Source of the DNA: Kineococcus endophyticus
GTDB lineage: Bacteria; Actinomycetota; Actinomycetes; Actinomycetales; Kineococcaceae
Direction: 5' to 3'
Assembly: GCF_040796495.1 (NCBI RefSeq)
Contig: NZ_JBFNQN010000004.1
Coordinates: 248,001 to 312,000, forward strand
Length of the DNA: 64,000 bases
Shown here: piece after piece, positions 26,689-34,737 of the stretch
Position numbering within the stretch: position 1 is the stretch's first letter
How the letters are laid out: each line of letters opens with the position of its first letter
Made by a program: the position numbers and the translations under genes
The notes under the pieces: generated by a model
The model's database searches: none
What the model saw: only the letters and a program-made list of their open reading frames with translations
What the model was told of the DNA's origin: nothing

Positions 26689-26984
26689 GCGGGCCCACGA
26701 CCGAGAGCGCGAGCACGTCCGCGGACGAGATCGCCGCCGAGTACGCCGAGGCCCGTGAGCGCGTGGCGGAGTTCCGCCGGGACGCGCAGGAGGACCCGGC
26801 GTCGGCCATCTACCCGCACGCCGACGAGACCGAGGTCGACCTGTCGGCCGTGATCGACGGGGTGCTGCGCAAGCCCCTGGTGGTGACGCGGGGCGGTGCG
26901 GAGGCCGCCGTGATCGTGTCCGTGGACTTCTTCAACCGCGCCCACGCGGCCGTCGAGCTCCTCGAGGACGACGCCACCGAGTAG
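26685..26984 (+). CDS. Phd/YefM-like antitoxin, orphan
   Basis: 99 residues from GTG 26685, overlapping the stop of the 34-codon frame. The C-terminal half (LSAVIDGVLRKPLVVTRGG, then EAAVIVSVDFFNRAHAAVE) matches the Phd/YefM pattern in which the LS..L segment and the V.TR.G strand build the DNA-binding fold. The N-terminal 50 residues are a charged helix, longer than usual. No toxin of the Doc, RelE or VapC type follows; the next gene is a transporter 160 bp away. It may be a solitary regulator. Confidence 0.65.
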   Translation: MSGPTTESASTSADEIAAEYAEARERVAEFRRDAQEDPASAIYPHADETEVDLSAVIDGVLRKPLVVTRGGAEAAVIVSVDFFNRAHAAVELLEDDATE

Positions 26985-27145
26985 CCCCTCCGGGGGCGCC
27001 CGCCGCGTCGCCGTCCTGTGTTTCGGTACAAGGGTCCAGTAGCGTGAGAACGTTGCCTCGGTACCCTTGGTCGAATGCCGTACCCCTCGCGAACGGAACC
27101 TGACCGACAGCGGACCCCCTCCGCGGCGACGGGCGGAGGCCCGCG

Positions 27146-28642
27146 GTGAAGGGCGGGGCCCGGGCGGGTCGCCGTCGGCTGCGGGTCGACGACGTCACCG
27201 TCGTCGACCGCTCCATGCTCCACCGCGCCATCGGCGGGACCGTCGTGGGCAACACGATGGAGTGGTACGACATCGGCATCTACGGCTACCTGGCCGTGAC
27301 GATGGGGCGGGTGTTCCTGCCCGGTGCCGACCCGGGGATGCAACTCCTGTTCAGCCTCGGGGTGTTCGCCTCGACGTACCTCGCGCGGCCGATCGGCGGG
27401 GTGTTCTTCGGGCGCCTCGGCGACCGCGTCGGACGGCAGAAGGTCCTCGCCGCCACGCTCATCCTCATGGCCAGCGCCACGTTCCTCATCGGCGTCCTGC
27501 CGGACCACGGGGCCGTCGGTGCGCTGGCCCCCGTGCTGCTCGTCGTCCTCAAGCTCATCCAGGGTTTCTCCACCGGCGGTGAGTACGCCGGCGCGACGAC
27601 CTTCGTCAGCGAGTACGCCCCGGACGCCCGGCGCGGTTTCTTCGGCAGCCTGCTGGACTTCGGCAGCTACCTGGGTTTCGCGCTCGGCGCCGCCGTCGTG
27701 ACGGTCGTGCAGCTGAGCACCACCGGTGAGCAGATGCTCGACTGGGCCTGGCGCATCCCGTTCCTGTTCGGTGGCGTGATCGGTTCCGTCGCCGTCTACT
27801 TCCGCCTGAAGATCGAGGAGTCGCCGGCGTTCCAGGCGACCCAGGACGAGCACGAGGCGTCGTCGGACGCGCGGGCCGAGGCCGAGGGTCGGCCGAAGAA
27901 CTCCCTGCAGCTCGTGCGCCGGCACTGGCGGCCCATGGTCATCGCGGTCGCCCTCGTGGCCGCTGCGAACAGCGTCGGGTACGCCCTGACGAGCTACATG
28001 CCCACCTACCTCACCGACTCCCTCGGCTACGACCCGCTGCACGGGACGCTCCTGACGATCCCCGTGCTCGTCGTGCTCGCGCTCTTCCTGCCCGTCGCGG
28101 GCCGCGTCTCCGACCGCGTCGGGCGTCGGCCGGTCATGTGGTTCGGCGGTGGCTGGATGATCGTCCTGGGCCTGCCGATCTTCTGGCTCATCGGCCGCGG
28201 GGACGTCGTCACCACGCTCGTCGGCCTCGTGATGCTGGCCGTGCCCGTCGCCTGCTGGGTGGCGTGCCAGGCCTCCGCGCTGCCGGCGCTGTTCCCGACG
28301 TCGAGCCGCTACGGCGGCATGGGGATCTCCTTCAACGTGGCCGTCGCGGTGTTCGGCGGGACGACCCCGCTCATCGTCGAGGCGCTGGTGCAGGCCACCG
28401 GCAACGACCTCGTCCCGGCCGTCTACCTCATGGCCACCTCCGTCGTCGGCGCGATCGGGGTGTTCTTCATGCGCGAGTCCGCCCAGCGGCCGCTGCCGGG
28501 AGCGATGCCGAGCGTCGCCTCGGAGGAGGAGGCGCACGAACTCGTCGCCACCCAGGACGAGAACCCGCTGTTCGACGTCGCGGAACTGCCGTTCCCGGCG
28601 TCGTCCGGTGACGGGGTGCGGTCGGGCTCCACGCCTGCTTGA
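27146..28642 (+). CDS. MFS transporter, metabolite:H+ symporter (ProP/ShiA-like)
   Basis: 498 residues from GTG 27146, with GGAGG six bases upstream. Twelve membrane segments are visible; the first loop shows GGTVVGNTMEWYDIGIYG and the 2-3 loop shows GRLGDRVGRQKVL, both typical of the MHS subfamily that imports proline, betaine, citrate, shikimate or alpha-ketoglutarate. KLIQGFSTGGEYAGA is also diagnostic. The substrate cannot be read from the sequence; the ProP-like signature suggests an osmoprotectant. The C-terminal 50 residues are acidic. Upstream (about 27030-27068), CAAGGGTCC and GGTACCCTTG form a loose inverted repeat around TAGCGT. Confidence 0.9.
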   Translation: MKGGARAGRRRLRVDDVTVVDRSMLHRAIGGTVVGNTMEWYDIGIYGYLAVTMGRVFLPGADPGMQLLFSLGVFASTYLARPIGGVFFGRLGDRVGRQKVLAATLILMASATFLIGVLPDHGAVGALAPVLLVVLKLIQGFSTGGEYAGATTFVSEYAPDARRGFFGSLLDFGSYLGFALGAAVVTVVQLSTTGEQMLDWAWRIPFLFGGVIGSVAVYFRLKIEESPAFQATQDEHEASSDARAEAEGRPKNSLQLVRRHWRPMVIAVALVAAANSVGYALTSYMPTYLTDSLGYDPLHGTLLTIPVLVVLALFLPVAGRVSDRVGRRPVMWFGGGWMIVLGLPIFWLIGRGDVVTTLVGLVMLAVPVACWVACQASALPALFPTSSRYGGMGISFNVAVAVFGGTTPLIVEALVQATGNDLVPAVYLMATSVVGAIGVFFMRESAQRPLPGAMPSVASEEEAHELVATQDENPLFDVAELPFPASSGDGVRSGSTPA

Positions 28643-28692
28643 GTGTGCAACCAGCAGGTCGGCGTCCGCCCGGCCGCGGGGGGAGCAGCGCG

Positions 28693-29724
28693 ATGGCCGC
28701 CACGGGAGGCAGCACGGGGTACGTGAACCCGACGGGGGACTTCCGCCGGGACCAGCGCTACCTCGAGACGCGCATCACCGCCGACGGCCGGGACGGCTGG
28801 CCGGTGGAGGCGGGCAGGTACCGGCTCGTCGTGAGCCGGGCCTGCCCGTGGGCCAACCGGGCGATCATCGTGCGCCGCCTGCTCGGCCTCGAGGACGCCC
28901 TGTCGATGGGCATCTGCGGACCGACCCACGACGAACGCTCGTGGACGTTCGACCTCGACCCCGACGGCCGGGACCCGGTGCTCGGGATCGAGCGGCTGCA
29001 GGAGGCGTTCTTCGCCCGCGTCCCCGGCTACGACCGCGGCATCACCGTCCCCGCGATCGTCGACGTCCCGACCGGCCAGGTCGTGACGAACGACTTCCCG
29101 CAGATCACGATCGACCTCTCGCTGGAGTGGACGCAGTTCCACCGCGAGGGGGCTCCGCAGCTCTACCCCGAGCACCTGCGCGAGGAGATCGACGCGGTGA
29201 ACCGGGACGTGTTCCGCGACGTCAACAACGGCGTCTACCGGGCGGGTTTCGCGGGCACGCAGGAGGCGTACGAGAAGGCGTACGACCGGCTGTTCTCCCG
29301 GCTCGACGCGCTGTCGGAGCGGTTGTCGACCCAGCGGTACCTCGTGGGGGACACCATCACCGAAGCCGACGTGCGCCTGTTCACCACGCTCGCCCGGTTC
29401 GACCCCGTCTACCACGGGCACTTCAAGTGCAACCGGCAGAAGCTGTCCGAGATGCCGGTGCTGTCGGCCTACTTCCGCGACCTCTACCAGACCCCGGGGT
29501 TCGGCGACACCACCGACGTCGAACACATCAAGGCGCACTACTACGTCGTGCACCGCGACATCAACCCAACGGGCGTCGTGCCCGCCGGCCCGGACCTGTC
29601 GTCCTGGCTGGAACCGCACGGCCGGGAAGGACTGGGCGGCCGGCCGTTCGGCGACGGCACCCCGCCGCCCCCTCCCGTCCCCGCCGAGGTCGTCCCGGCC
29701 GGTCACGCCCCGCAGGCCGGCTGA
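28693..29724 (+). CDS. Glutathionyl-hydroquinone reductase family (Xi-class GST-like)
   Basis: 343 residues from ATG 28693, with GGGAG seven bases upstream; a TTG at 28639 overlapping the transporter stop is a weaker alternative. The catalytic motif SRACPWANRAIIVR contains the Cys-Pro-Trp of Xi-class enzymes, and the C-terminal all-helical domain carries RYLVGDTITEADVRLFTTL. Relatives reduce glutathionyl- or mycothiol-linked quinols; actinobacteria use mycothiol, so the co-substrate here is inferred to be mycothiol. The tail beyond residue 300 is Pro-rich and specific to this group. Confidence 0.9.
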   Translation: MAATGGSTGYVNPTGDFRRDQRYLETRITADGRDGWPVEAGRYRLVVSRACPWANRAIIVRRLLGLEDALSMGICGPTHDERSWTFDLDPDGRDPVLGIERLQEAFFARVPGYDRGITVPAIVDVPTGQVVTNDFPQITIDLSLEWTQFHREGAPQLYPEHLREEIDAVNRDVFRDVNNGVYRAGFAGTQEAYEKAYDRLFSRLDALSERLSTQRYLVGDTITEADVRLFTTLARFDPVYHGHFKCNRQKLSEMPVLSAYFRDLYQTPGFGDTTDVEHIKAHYYVVHRDINPTGVVPAGPDLSSWLEPHGREGLGGRPFGDGTPPPPPVPAEVVPAGHAPQAG

Positions 29725-29733
29725 CGGAGCCGG
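29717..29733. terminator. Bidirectional hairpin between convergent genes
   Basis: CCGGCT (29717-29722) pairs with AGCCGG (29728-29733) across a 5-nt loop. It overlaps the stop of the GST-like gene and touches the stop of the convergent GGDEF-EAL gene. Confidence 0.5.
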
Positions 29734-31485
29734 TCAGACGCCGCCGAGCACCGCGCCGGGGGAGTCGTCGCGGTCCCGGGCGGCGAGGAGGGCGGCGACC
29801 AGGGCGGCGACGGGCTGCGGCCGCTGGTGCCAGTACCCCTGCGCCAGCGGGCACCCGAGGGCGACCAGCGCGTCCTCCTGCTCCCCGGTCTCCACGCCCT
29901 CGGCGATGACGACGAGCCCGAGGTCCCCCGACATCCGCAGCAGGCCCGCGAGCAGGGCGCGGCGCCGGTCGCTCACGGTCAGCTGCGCGGTGAAGTGCGC
30001 GTCGAGCTTGAGGAAGTCGGCGGGCATCGTGTCGAGCTGGCTGAGCGCGGAGTAGCCCGTCCCGAAGTCGTCGATGGCGACTCTCACGCCGACGGCGCGC
30101 AGTTCCTCCAGGGTGTCGCGGGTGGCGTCGGAGGCCGACTCGACGGTGCTCTCGGTGACCTCCACGACGAGCCCCGACAGGGGCCAGCCGGTCTCGGCGG
30201 CCGTGGCCAGCAGGTCGGGCACGAAGCCGGGGTCGACGAGGTGGCGTCCGGAGGCGTTGACGGTGAGGAACAGGTCGGCGCCGGTGGCCTCCCGCAGCAG
30301 GACCGCGTCCGCGCAGGCCCGGCGCGTCACGACGCGGTCGAGGTCGCCGATGAGGTCGTTGGCCTCGGCCAGCGGGATGAAGACCGCGGGGGATACCGGG
30401 CCGCGCACGGGGTGCGTCCAGCGGGCCAGGGCCTCGACCCCGACGAAGCGGGTCGCGTCGGGGCCGACCCCCGGCACCACGACGGGTTGCAGCACGACGT
30501 CGAGGGCGTGCGCGTCGAGCGCCGTCCGCAGGTCCTCCAGGAGGTCGTCGTCGGCACCGCCGGCGACGGCGACCCGGCCGCGACCCCCGGCCTTCGCCTC
30601 GTACAGCGCGGTGTCCGTGCGCCGCAGCAGGGTTCCGGGGTCCTCGGCCGCCCGCAGCTGCGCCACGCCGACGGACAGCCCGGTCGGGGCGGCCTCGGCG
30701 CGCAGGGCCTGCGCGAGTTCCTCCGCGCGAGCGAGGTCGGCGCCGGGCAGGACGACGGCGAACTCGTCACCGCCGTGCCGGGCCAGGGCCGCGGCCGGTG
30801 CGAGGGTGTGCAGGCGCGAGGACAGGCGCTCGGCGAGGTCGGCGAGGAGTTCGTCGCCGGCGGTGTGGCCGCCCTGGTCGTTGACCTGCTTGAAGTGGTC
30901 GAGGTCGACGAGCGCCAGCGACAGCGGGGCGCCCGTGCGGTGGGCCGTGGCGACGGACTCCTCGAGCCGCTCGTCGAGGCCGCGGCGGTTCAGCAGGTCG
31001 GTGAGGCTGTCGCGGGTGCCGTGCGCGGCGCGCTGGACGAGGCGGCCGATGACGGCCACGACCGCGACCTGGACGGTCATGACGGCGCCGACGACCCCGG
31101 GTTCGACCCCGCGCCAGAGCAGGCTGCCGGCGACGGCCGTGAGCAGCCACGCGGTGTGGACCAGCGCGGCCCGCCGGGCGAAGAAGTAGAGGTTGTCGAC
31201 GGCGCAGAACACGAAGACGCCGGCCACGCCCAGCGCGGTGACGTCGTCGCGGCACAGGACGACGGCGGCGGCCACGAACGCGGCCCCCTGGGCGACGACG
31301 AGGTCGAACGCCCCGCGCGGCAGGTTCCTGCCCCACAGGAGCAGGACCGAGCCGACCGCCACGGCGATGGCGGCGAGGGCGAGGATCGCCGCGCTGCGCC
31401 AGTCGGGGGCGGACCAGGACCCCGACGTCACGAGGATCGCGGCCGTGCCGCCCGCCACGTAGAAGGCGCCCGTCGTGTACGCCAT
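29734..31485 (-). CDS. Membrane GGDEF-EAL protein
   Basis: 583 residues from ATG 31485; in-frame GTGs as far as 31551 could extend it by up to 22 residues. About six membrane segments (residues 1-140) precede GGDEF (ARHGGDEFAVVLP, no RxxD I-site) and a complete EAL domain: VEALARW, VNASGRHL, EVTEST, AIDDFGTGYSAL, LKLDAHF, AEGVET and AQGYW. Both catalytic signatures are intact, so it could make or degrade cyclic-di-GMP; many such tandems are one-sided in vivo. It is convergent with the GST-like gene and follows a PP2C phosphatase gene on the same strand. Confidence 0.9.
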   Translation of the reverse strand: MAYTTGAFYVAGGTAAILVTSGSWSAPDWRSAAILALAAIAVAVGSVLLLWGRNLPRGAFDLVVAQGAAFVAAAVVLCRDDVTALGVAGVFVFCAVDNLYFFARRAALVHTAWLLTAVAGSLLWRGVEPGVVGAVMTVQVAVVAVIGRLVQRAAHGTRDSLTDLLNRRGLDERLEESVATAHRTGAPLSLALVDLDHFKQVNDQGGHTAGDELLADLAERLSSRLHTLAPAAALARHGGDEFAVVLPGADLARAEELAQALRAEAAPTGLSVGVAQLRAAEDPGTLLRRTDTALYEAKAGGRGRVAVAGGADDDLLEDLRTALDAHALDVVLQPVVVPGVGPDATRFVGVEALARWTHPVRGPVSPAVFIPLAEANDLIGDLDRVVTRRACADAVLLREATGADLFLTVNASGRHLVDPGFVPDLLATAAETGWPLSGLVVEVTESTVESASDATRDTLEELRAVGVRVAIDDFGTGYSALSQLDTMPADFLKLDAHFTAQLTVSDRRRALLAGLLRMSGDLGLVVIAEGVETGEQEDALVALGCPLAQGYWHQRPQPVAALVAALLAARDRDDSPGAVLGGV

Positions 31486-31488
31486 GAG

Positions 31489-31508
31489 CCGAGGTGTCGC
31501 CACCTCGG
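31489..31508 (-). promoter_or_regulatory. Hairpin covering the ribosome site of the GGDEF-EAL gene
   Basis: A perfect 8-bp stem (CCGAGGTG with CACCTCGG, tetraloop TCGC on the plus strand) ends 3 bp before ATG 31485. The only SD-like sequence (GAGGTGG on the minus strand) is inside it, so translation could depend on opening the stem. If a longer start is used, the hairpin would lie within the coding sequence. Confidence 0.45.
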
Positions 31509-31597
31509 GGACCCCACGCGAGAGCACAGCCACGCCACACCATCGGCGCACCCCGCCCGATCCTTGACCCTGTGCACGGGTCGATCGGGCGCGGGTC

Positions 31598-33313
31598 TCA
31601 GGGCAGGGGGCCCGCCCGGTGCAGGGCGAACCACACGACCTTCCCCGTCCCCGGTCCGTCGGCCCCGTCCACGCGGTGGCACCCCCAGGCGTCCGCGGCG
31701 ACCTCGACGAGCTGCAGACCGCGGCCGGAGAGCGCGTCGGGATCGGTCGGCAGCACCTCGGGCAGCCGGTCGTTCTCGTCGGCCACCTCCACCAGCAGGC
31801 GGTCGGCCGAACTGGACACCTGCAGCCGGATGTCGCTGCGGCCGTGGGTCACGGCGTTCGTCACGAGTTCGCTCACGAGGAGTTCGGCGGTGTCGACGGC
31901 GTCCTCGTCCCAGCCGTCCGCCGGCGCCAGCTGCCGCACGACCCTGCGCGCGGCCGCCGCGGACCCGGGCGAGCAGGCCAGCACGACGACGCGTGAACTG
32001 CCCACCGCCTCGGCGTGGGCGAGGTGCTCGCCGCCCGCCGCTCCGGCCGCGGTGGCGTGCCCGCCGACGCCGACGAGCAGGATCGTGCGGTCGTCGTCGG
32101 GAACCCCGCCGCCGCTGCGCCCCAGCCGTTCGCACAGGTCCTGGGCCCGGAAGCGCTGCGGGTCGTCGAGGGTCCGTCCGAAGGCGACGAGCATCTGCTC
32201 CAGGTCGGACTCGCGGTCCTCCACCACTCCGTCGGTCACCAGGGCCAGGAGGCTGCCAGGGGCCAGCACCGCGCGGTGCTCGGTGCGCGACTGGGAGGCG
32301 TCGACGCCCAGCAGCAGGTCGTCGACACCGGAGTCGCGCAGGACCTCGACCCCGCCGTCGGGGCGGCGCACGAGCGGCGGCGGGTGGCCGGCGTTGGCCC
32401 ACCGCACGTCCAGCGCACCGCTCGGCTCGAGGGTCGCGGTCGCCAGGACCGCCGTGGCCAGGGTCCCGGGTTCGAGGGCGGCGACGACGGCGTCGAGCCG
32501 GTCCAGCAACCGCGCCGGGCCGTCGTCGCTGTCCCAGGCCAGCCCGCGCAGCATCGTGCGCAGCCGGGTCATGGCGGCCGCGGCCCGGGCGTCGTGCCCG
32601 GCGACGTCACCGATGGCGAGCAGCAGGTCCCCGCGGGACCGGGTGAGCACGTCGTACCAGTCGCCCCCGATGCTCGCGCCCGCCTGCACGGGCTGGTAGC
32701 TGACGCCGAGGTCGAGGCCGTCGACGGCGGGCAGGTGTGACAGGACCCCGCGCTGCAGCTCCTGGGCGAGCCCGACGACGAGCGCGGTCGCCTGGTCCTC
32801 GCGGTGCCGGGACACGACCCGGTGCAGCGACGGCGCGCAGTGCGCGGCGAACACCTCCAGGAGGGTCTCCTCCTGCTCGTCGAACGCGCCCGGGGCGACC
32901 CAGGAGACCGCCAGCGACCCGTACGTCTCGTCGGCGACGTGCAGGGGCAGCAGGGCCCACCGGGCGCGACCGGTGACGTCGACGACGTCGGCCATGCGCG
33001 GGTGCACGGCGAGCGCCGCCTCGCGGTCCGGGACCAGGTAGGTGCGCCCCTCGCGGGCGGCCCGGCACGCCGGCAGGGGGCTGTCGTGGGGTTCGTAGGA
33101 GAACCGGGAGCGCAGCTCGCTGCCGAAGGACGTCGCCAGCACGAGTTCCCAGCCGCCGTCCTGCGCCCGGGTCACCAGGCCGCAGCCCGCCGACCCCAGG
33201 ATCCGCAGCCCGTGGTCGGTGAGGGCGTGCAGGACGTCCTCGAGGGTGGCGGCCGCGCTGAGGCGCACGGCGAAGTCCGCCAGGTCCTCCCAGACCGACC
33301 GCGCACCGACCAT
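31598..33313 (-). CDS. GAF-PP2C (SpoIIE/RsbU) phosphatase with C-terminal RsbW-type ATPase
   Basis: 571 residues from ATG 33313, with AGGGAG five bases upstream. Order: GAF (about 15-175), PP2C (about 190-400; GGDWYDVL, IGDVAGHD, NAGHPPPL, VTDGVVE, DDDRTILLV), a helical linker, and HATPase_c_2 (about 450-570; SELVTNAVTHG, DENDRLPE, SGRGLQLVEV). It has the same architecture as the protein at 2637-5291 but one GAF fewer. It should act in a partner-switching circuit; no STAS or sigma factor gene is adjacent. It may share a transcript with the GGDEF-EAL gene 112 bp downstream. Confidence 0.9.
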   Translation of the reverse strand: MVGARSVWEDLADFAVRLSAAATLEDVLHALTDHGLRILGSAGCGLVTRAQDGGWELVLATSFGSELRSRFSYEPHDSPLPACRAAREGRTYLVPDREAALAVHPRMADVVDVTGRARWALLPLHVADETYGSLAVSWVAPGAFDEQEETLLEVFAAHCAPSLHRVVSRHREDQATALVVGLAQELQRGVLSHLPAVDGLDLGVSYQPVQAGASIGGDWYDVLTRSRGDLLLAIGDVAGHDARAAAAMTRLRTMLRGLAWDSDDGPARLLDRLDAVVAALEPGTLATAVLATATLEPSGALDVRWANAGHPPPLVRRPDGGVEVLRDSGVDDLLLGVDASQSRTEHRAVLAPGSLLALVTDGVVEDRESDLEQMLVAFGRTLDDPQRFRAQDLCERLGRSGGGVPDDDRTILLVGVGGHATAAGAAGGEHLAHAEAVGSSRVVVLACSPGSAAAARRVVRQLAPADGWDEDAVDTAELLVSELVTNAVTHGRSDIRLQVSSSADRLLVEVADENDRLPEVLPTDPDALSGRGLQLVEVAADAWGCHRVDGADGPGTGKVVWFALHRAGPLP

Positions 33314-33637
33314 CACGACTCCCTGTCGTCGGGCGGCGGGCCCTCCACGGGTCCTCGTCCGTCAACCCAAGAGCAGACCACACCGAGGGCACGGACGCCC
33401 GGTGTGCTGGGAGGTTCCTGGACCCTCGGTGCGGCACCCGACGGCGCGACGCCTGGACGGCGTCGGCGGGGACGACGCCGAACCCCGCGCGGGGTTCGGG
33501 CATCGGACGTGCAGCAGGTGGACGCGGGGCCGACGTCGGTGCGCGGGGGCGGAGGTGGAGGCCGCGACGTCAGCGGATCAGAAACGGAGAGGCCCCTCAA
33601 CATGGGAGAGATTGCTCCGCTTCGCTAGGGTCGAGGG
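33314..33637. other. Divergent intergenic region with tandem hairpins
   Basis: Between the phosphatase (minus) and a TetR gene (plus). Two directly adjoining hairpins, 33459-33479 (7-bp stem) and 33480-33497 (7-bp stem GAACCCC/GGGGTTC, GCGC loop), stand in the middle. No small gene is supported. Confidence 0.5.
33626..33631 (+). promoter_or_regulatory. -10 box TAGGGT, leaderless start
   Basis: TAGGGT ends 6 bp before GTG 33638, giving a predicted leaderless transcript for the TetR gene. Confidence 0.55.
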
Positions 33638-34285
33638 GTGCCCCCCGACCGCCCCCTGCGCCGCGACGCCGAACGCAACCGCCGACGGCTCGTCGAGTGC
33701 GCCGCGGACCTCATGTCCCGCAAGGGTCTGGACGTCTCCTACGACGCGATCGCGCGCGAGGCCGAGATGGGCGTCGGGACCGTCTACCGCCGCTTCCCCG
33801 ACCGGCAGGACCTGCTCGACGCCGTCTTCGGCGACCACGTCGACACCGTCTGCGCCCTCGCCGAGGAGGCCGCGCGCGAGGAGGACCCCTGGCGCGGGAT
33901 CGTCGGCTTCTTCGAGCGGCAGCTCGAGCTCGAGGCCGCCAACCCGGCCCTGGGTCGTGCCGTGCGGGGCGAGGACGGCTCGCCCGCCGTCGTGCGCCGC
34001 GCCCACGAGCGCATGACCCCCGTCGTCCGCGACCTGCTCGCCCGCGCCGTCGCCGCCGGTGAGGTGCCCCCCGGCGTCACCCCCGTCGACCTCGTCGCCG
34101 TCCACCGGATGGTCGGCAGCGTGCTCGACGCCTCCCGCGCCAGTGCGCCGGAGCTGTGGCGGCGGGCGCTCGCCGTCGCGCTCGCCGGGCTGCGGCACGC
34201 CGACCTGCCCGGACCGGCCCCCACCGACGACGTGGTCGAGACCCTCTTCGGCCGCGCCCCCACGACCCCCGGAGGAACCCCGTGA
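33638..34285 (+). CDS. TetR-family regulator
   Basis: 215 residues. The N-terminal DNA-binding domain (residues 8-60) contains LRRDAERNRRRLVECAADLM and MGVGTVYRRFPDRQDLLDAVF, the classical TetR helix-turn-helix. The C-terminal half is the ligand and dimer domain. The stop overlaps the GTG of the downstream oxidase-like gene (GTGA), so the regulator probably controls its own two-gene operon. The start sits on a leaderless -10 box. The ligand is unknown. Confidence 0.9.
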   Translation: MPPDRPLRRDAERNRRRLVECAADLMSRKGLDVSYDAIAREAEMGVGTVYRRFPDRQDLLDAVFGDHVDTVCALAEEAAREEDPWRGIVGFFERQLELEAANPALGRAVRGEDGSPAVVRRAHERMTPVVRDLLARAVAAGEVPPGVTPVDLVAVHRMVGSVLDASRASAPELWRRALAVALAGLRHADLPGPAPTDDVVETLFGRAPTTPGGTP

Positions 34286-34677
34286 ACCCCGCCCTGCCCG
34301 CCGACCTCCTCGCCGTCCTGCGCGACCGCGCGCTCTGCTTCGTCACCACGCTGATGCCGGACGGGTCGCCCCAGGTCAGCCAGACCTGGGTCGACACCGA
34401 CGGCGAGCACGTCGTCGTGAACACCGTCGAGACCCACCAGAAGGCGCGCAACCTGCGCCGCGACCCCCGGGTGGCCGTCGGCGTCGCCGACCCGGCGAAC
34501 CCGATGCGGTCCTGGGCCGTGCGGGGCCGGGTGGTCTCGATGACCACGGACGGGGCGGACGAGCACCTCGACGGGTTGTCGCAGCGCTACCTCGGCCGCC
34601 CCTACCCCGGCTTCGGCGGGTCGGGCGGTGCGCGCGTCGTCGTCACCGTCGAGGTCGAGCACCTGCACACGCCCTGA
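34282..34677 (+). CDS. Pyridoxamine-5'-phosphate-oxidase-like / F420-dependent family protein
   Basis: 131 residues from GTG 34282, with GGAGG six bases upstream. The split-barrel pattern is clear: FVTTLMPDGSPQVSQTWVD, then VVVNTVETHQKARNLRRDPRVAVGV. This arrangement (including the K-x-RNL segment) is typical of the actinobacterial FDOR-B group that uses F420 or binds heme, rather than true PdxH. A reductase or detoxification role under the TetR regulator is inferred. Confidence 0.88.
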   Translation: MNPALPADLLAVLRDRALCFVTTLMPDGSPQVSQTWVDTDGEHVVVNTVETHQKARNLRRDPRVAVGVADPANPMRSWAVRGRVVSMTTDGADEHLDGLSQRYLGRPYPGFGGSGGARVVVTVEVEHLHTP

Positions 34678-34688
34678 GGCCGGACGCG

Positions 34689-34724
34689 GGAACGGCGCCG
34701 TCCCGTGCGGGGCGGCGCCGTTCC
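34689..34724. terminator. Bidirectional terminator, 12-bp perfect stem
   Basis: Arms 34689-34700 and 34713-34724 are perfect complements around a 12-nt loop, between the convergent genes ending at 34677 and 34738. Confidence 0.75.
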
Positions 34725-34737
34725 TCAGCGGAGCACG

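Noticed and set aside
26685-27145. Toxin gene partner for the Phd-like protein
   Set aside because: All frames between the antitoxin and the transporter were read; none gives a RelE, Doc, PIN or HigB-like protein.
29827-32646. 939-codon plus-strand frame
   Set aside because: Antisense to the GGDEF-EAL and PP2C/ATPase genes, which have complete motifs; the translation is repetitive and lacks structure.
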